A stretch of 33,095 nucleotides of DNA. Origin: Pseudomonadota bacterium (lineage in GTDB: Bacteria; Myxococcota_A; UBA9160; UBA4427). The stretch lies in the NCBI GenBank assembly GCA_027295775.1, contig JAPUKG010000327.1, positions 1 to 33,095 on the forward strand, read 5' to 3'. The position numbers and the translations under genes are program-made. Below are positions 32,932 to 33,095 of this stretch, piece after piece (within the stretch, counting starts at the first letter, position 1; each line of letters begins with the position of its first letter). A model generated the notes under the pieces. That model saw only the letters and a program-made list of their open reading frames with translations. It did no database searches and was not told the DNA's origin.

Positions 32932-33095
32932 GCCGCCCTCCGCGCGCCGCGCTCGACGGCGCGACGAATGCCGAGGGGCAGCAGCCCGCGCTCGGGCCGG
33001 CGGGGCGCCGCCGCCGCCACGTCGATCCCGCTGTACGTGTTCCAGAACAGGATCGGTCCGCCCGGCGGCTCCGGGCCCCGGGCGAGGAGCGCCGC
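32928..33095 (-). CDS. C-terminal end of an enzyme, possibly PLP-dependent ACC deaminase/D-cysteine desulfhydrase type
   Basis: Only the last 55 residues are in the window. They include GGPILFWNTYSGIDV, which resembles the C-terminal F-x-H-T-G-G strand of ACC deaminase and D-cysteine desulfhydrases, although the His and Gly-Gly are replaced by Asn and Tyr-Ser. A basic tail ends the protein (IRRAVERGARRAA). Its stop overlaps the start of the Tat-exported gene by four bases, so it belongs to the same operon. The assignment is tentative. Confidence 0.4.
   Translation of the reverse strand, partial: AALLARGPEPPGGPILFWNTYSGIDVAAAAPRRPERGLLPLGIRRAVERGARRAA

Overview
The window is a gene-dense, strongly GC-rich stretch of a bacterial chromosome with no mobile elements, CRISPR arrays, rRNA or tRNA genes that I can see. 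A rod-shape cluster (mreBCD, mrdA, rodA), a PpiD-type chaperone, a lipoprotein patatin, a CIRCE-controlled groES and a coenzyme-dependent oxidoreductase set suggest a rod-shaped Gram-negative. Gene order and protein style fit an uncultured deltaproteobacterial-type lineage (Myxococcota or a relative). That placement is an impression, not a proof.

Layout. Bases 1-4132: the start of groES (leftward) with its CIRCE operator, a two-gene unknown pair, a leftward TetR regulator with an acyltransferase, and lexA. Bases 4201-8231: two pterin-synthase paralogs and folE, followed closely by a three-gene ABC-2 exporter. Bases 8234-11580 (leftward): PpiD-like chaperone, SRPBCC protein, patatin lipoprotein. 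Bases 11662-17511: mreB-mreC-mreD-mrdA-rodA from a good sigma70-like promoter and a leader carrying a perfect hairpin. Bases 17517-18624: a HAD-IB phosphatase with a near-leaderless start, and a leftward thioredoxin. Bases 18755-26199: a deoxyhypusine-synthase-like protein coupled to a macrodomain protein, then hemX-like, hemA, hemC, fused cobA-hemD, hemB and a DUF4177-like small protein. Bases 26196-30224 (leftward): unknown acidic protein, a membrane protein with a pseudopilin-like end, an ABC1 kinase and a luciferase-like monooxygenase. Bases 30295-30789: a leaderless CBS-pair protein. Bases 30827-33095 (leftward): a partial PLP-type enzyme, a Tat-exported small subunit and a GMC oxidoreductase.

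How the genes work together. Fifteen neighbouring pairs share a four-base ATGA or GTGA stop/start overlap, so most genes here are probably translationally coupled. The hem genes convert glutamyl-tRNA towards uroporphyrinogen III and precorrin-2; mre/mrd/rod build the lateral wall; folE feeds the pterin synthases. No intergenic gap exceeds 300 bases; the largest (11581-11854) holds two divergent promoters and the mreB leader.

The most interesting signal is the adjacent pterin-synthase pair. The upstream paralog has lost the catalytic Cys, one zinc His and the substrate Glu but keeps the Asp-His dyad. The downstream paralog keeps Cys, zinc ligands and Glu but has lost the Asp. Because the family's catalytic triad is built across a subunit interface, this looks like an obligate hetero-oligomer with complementary half-sites.
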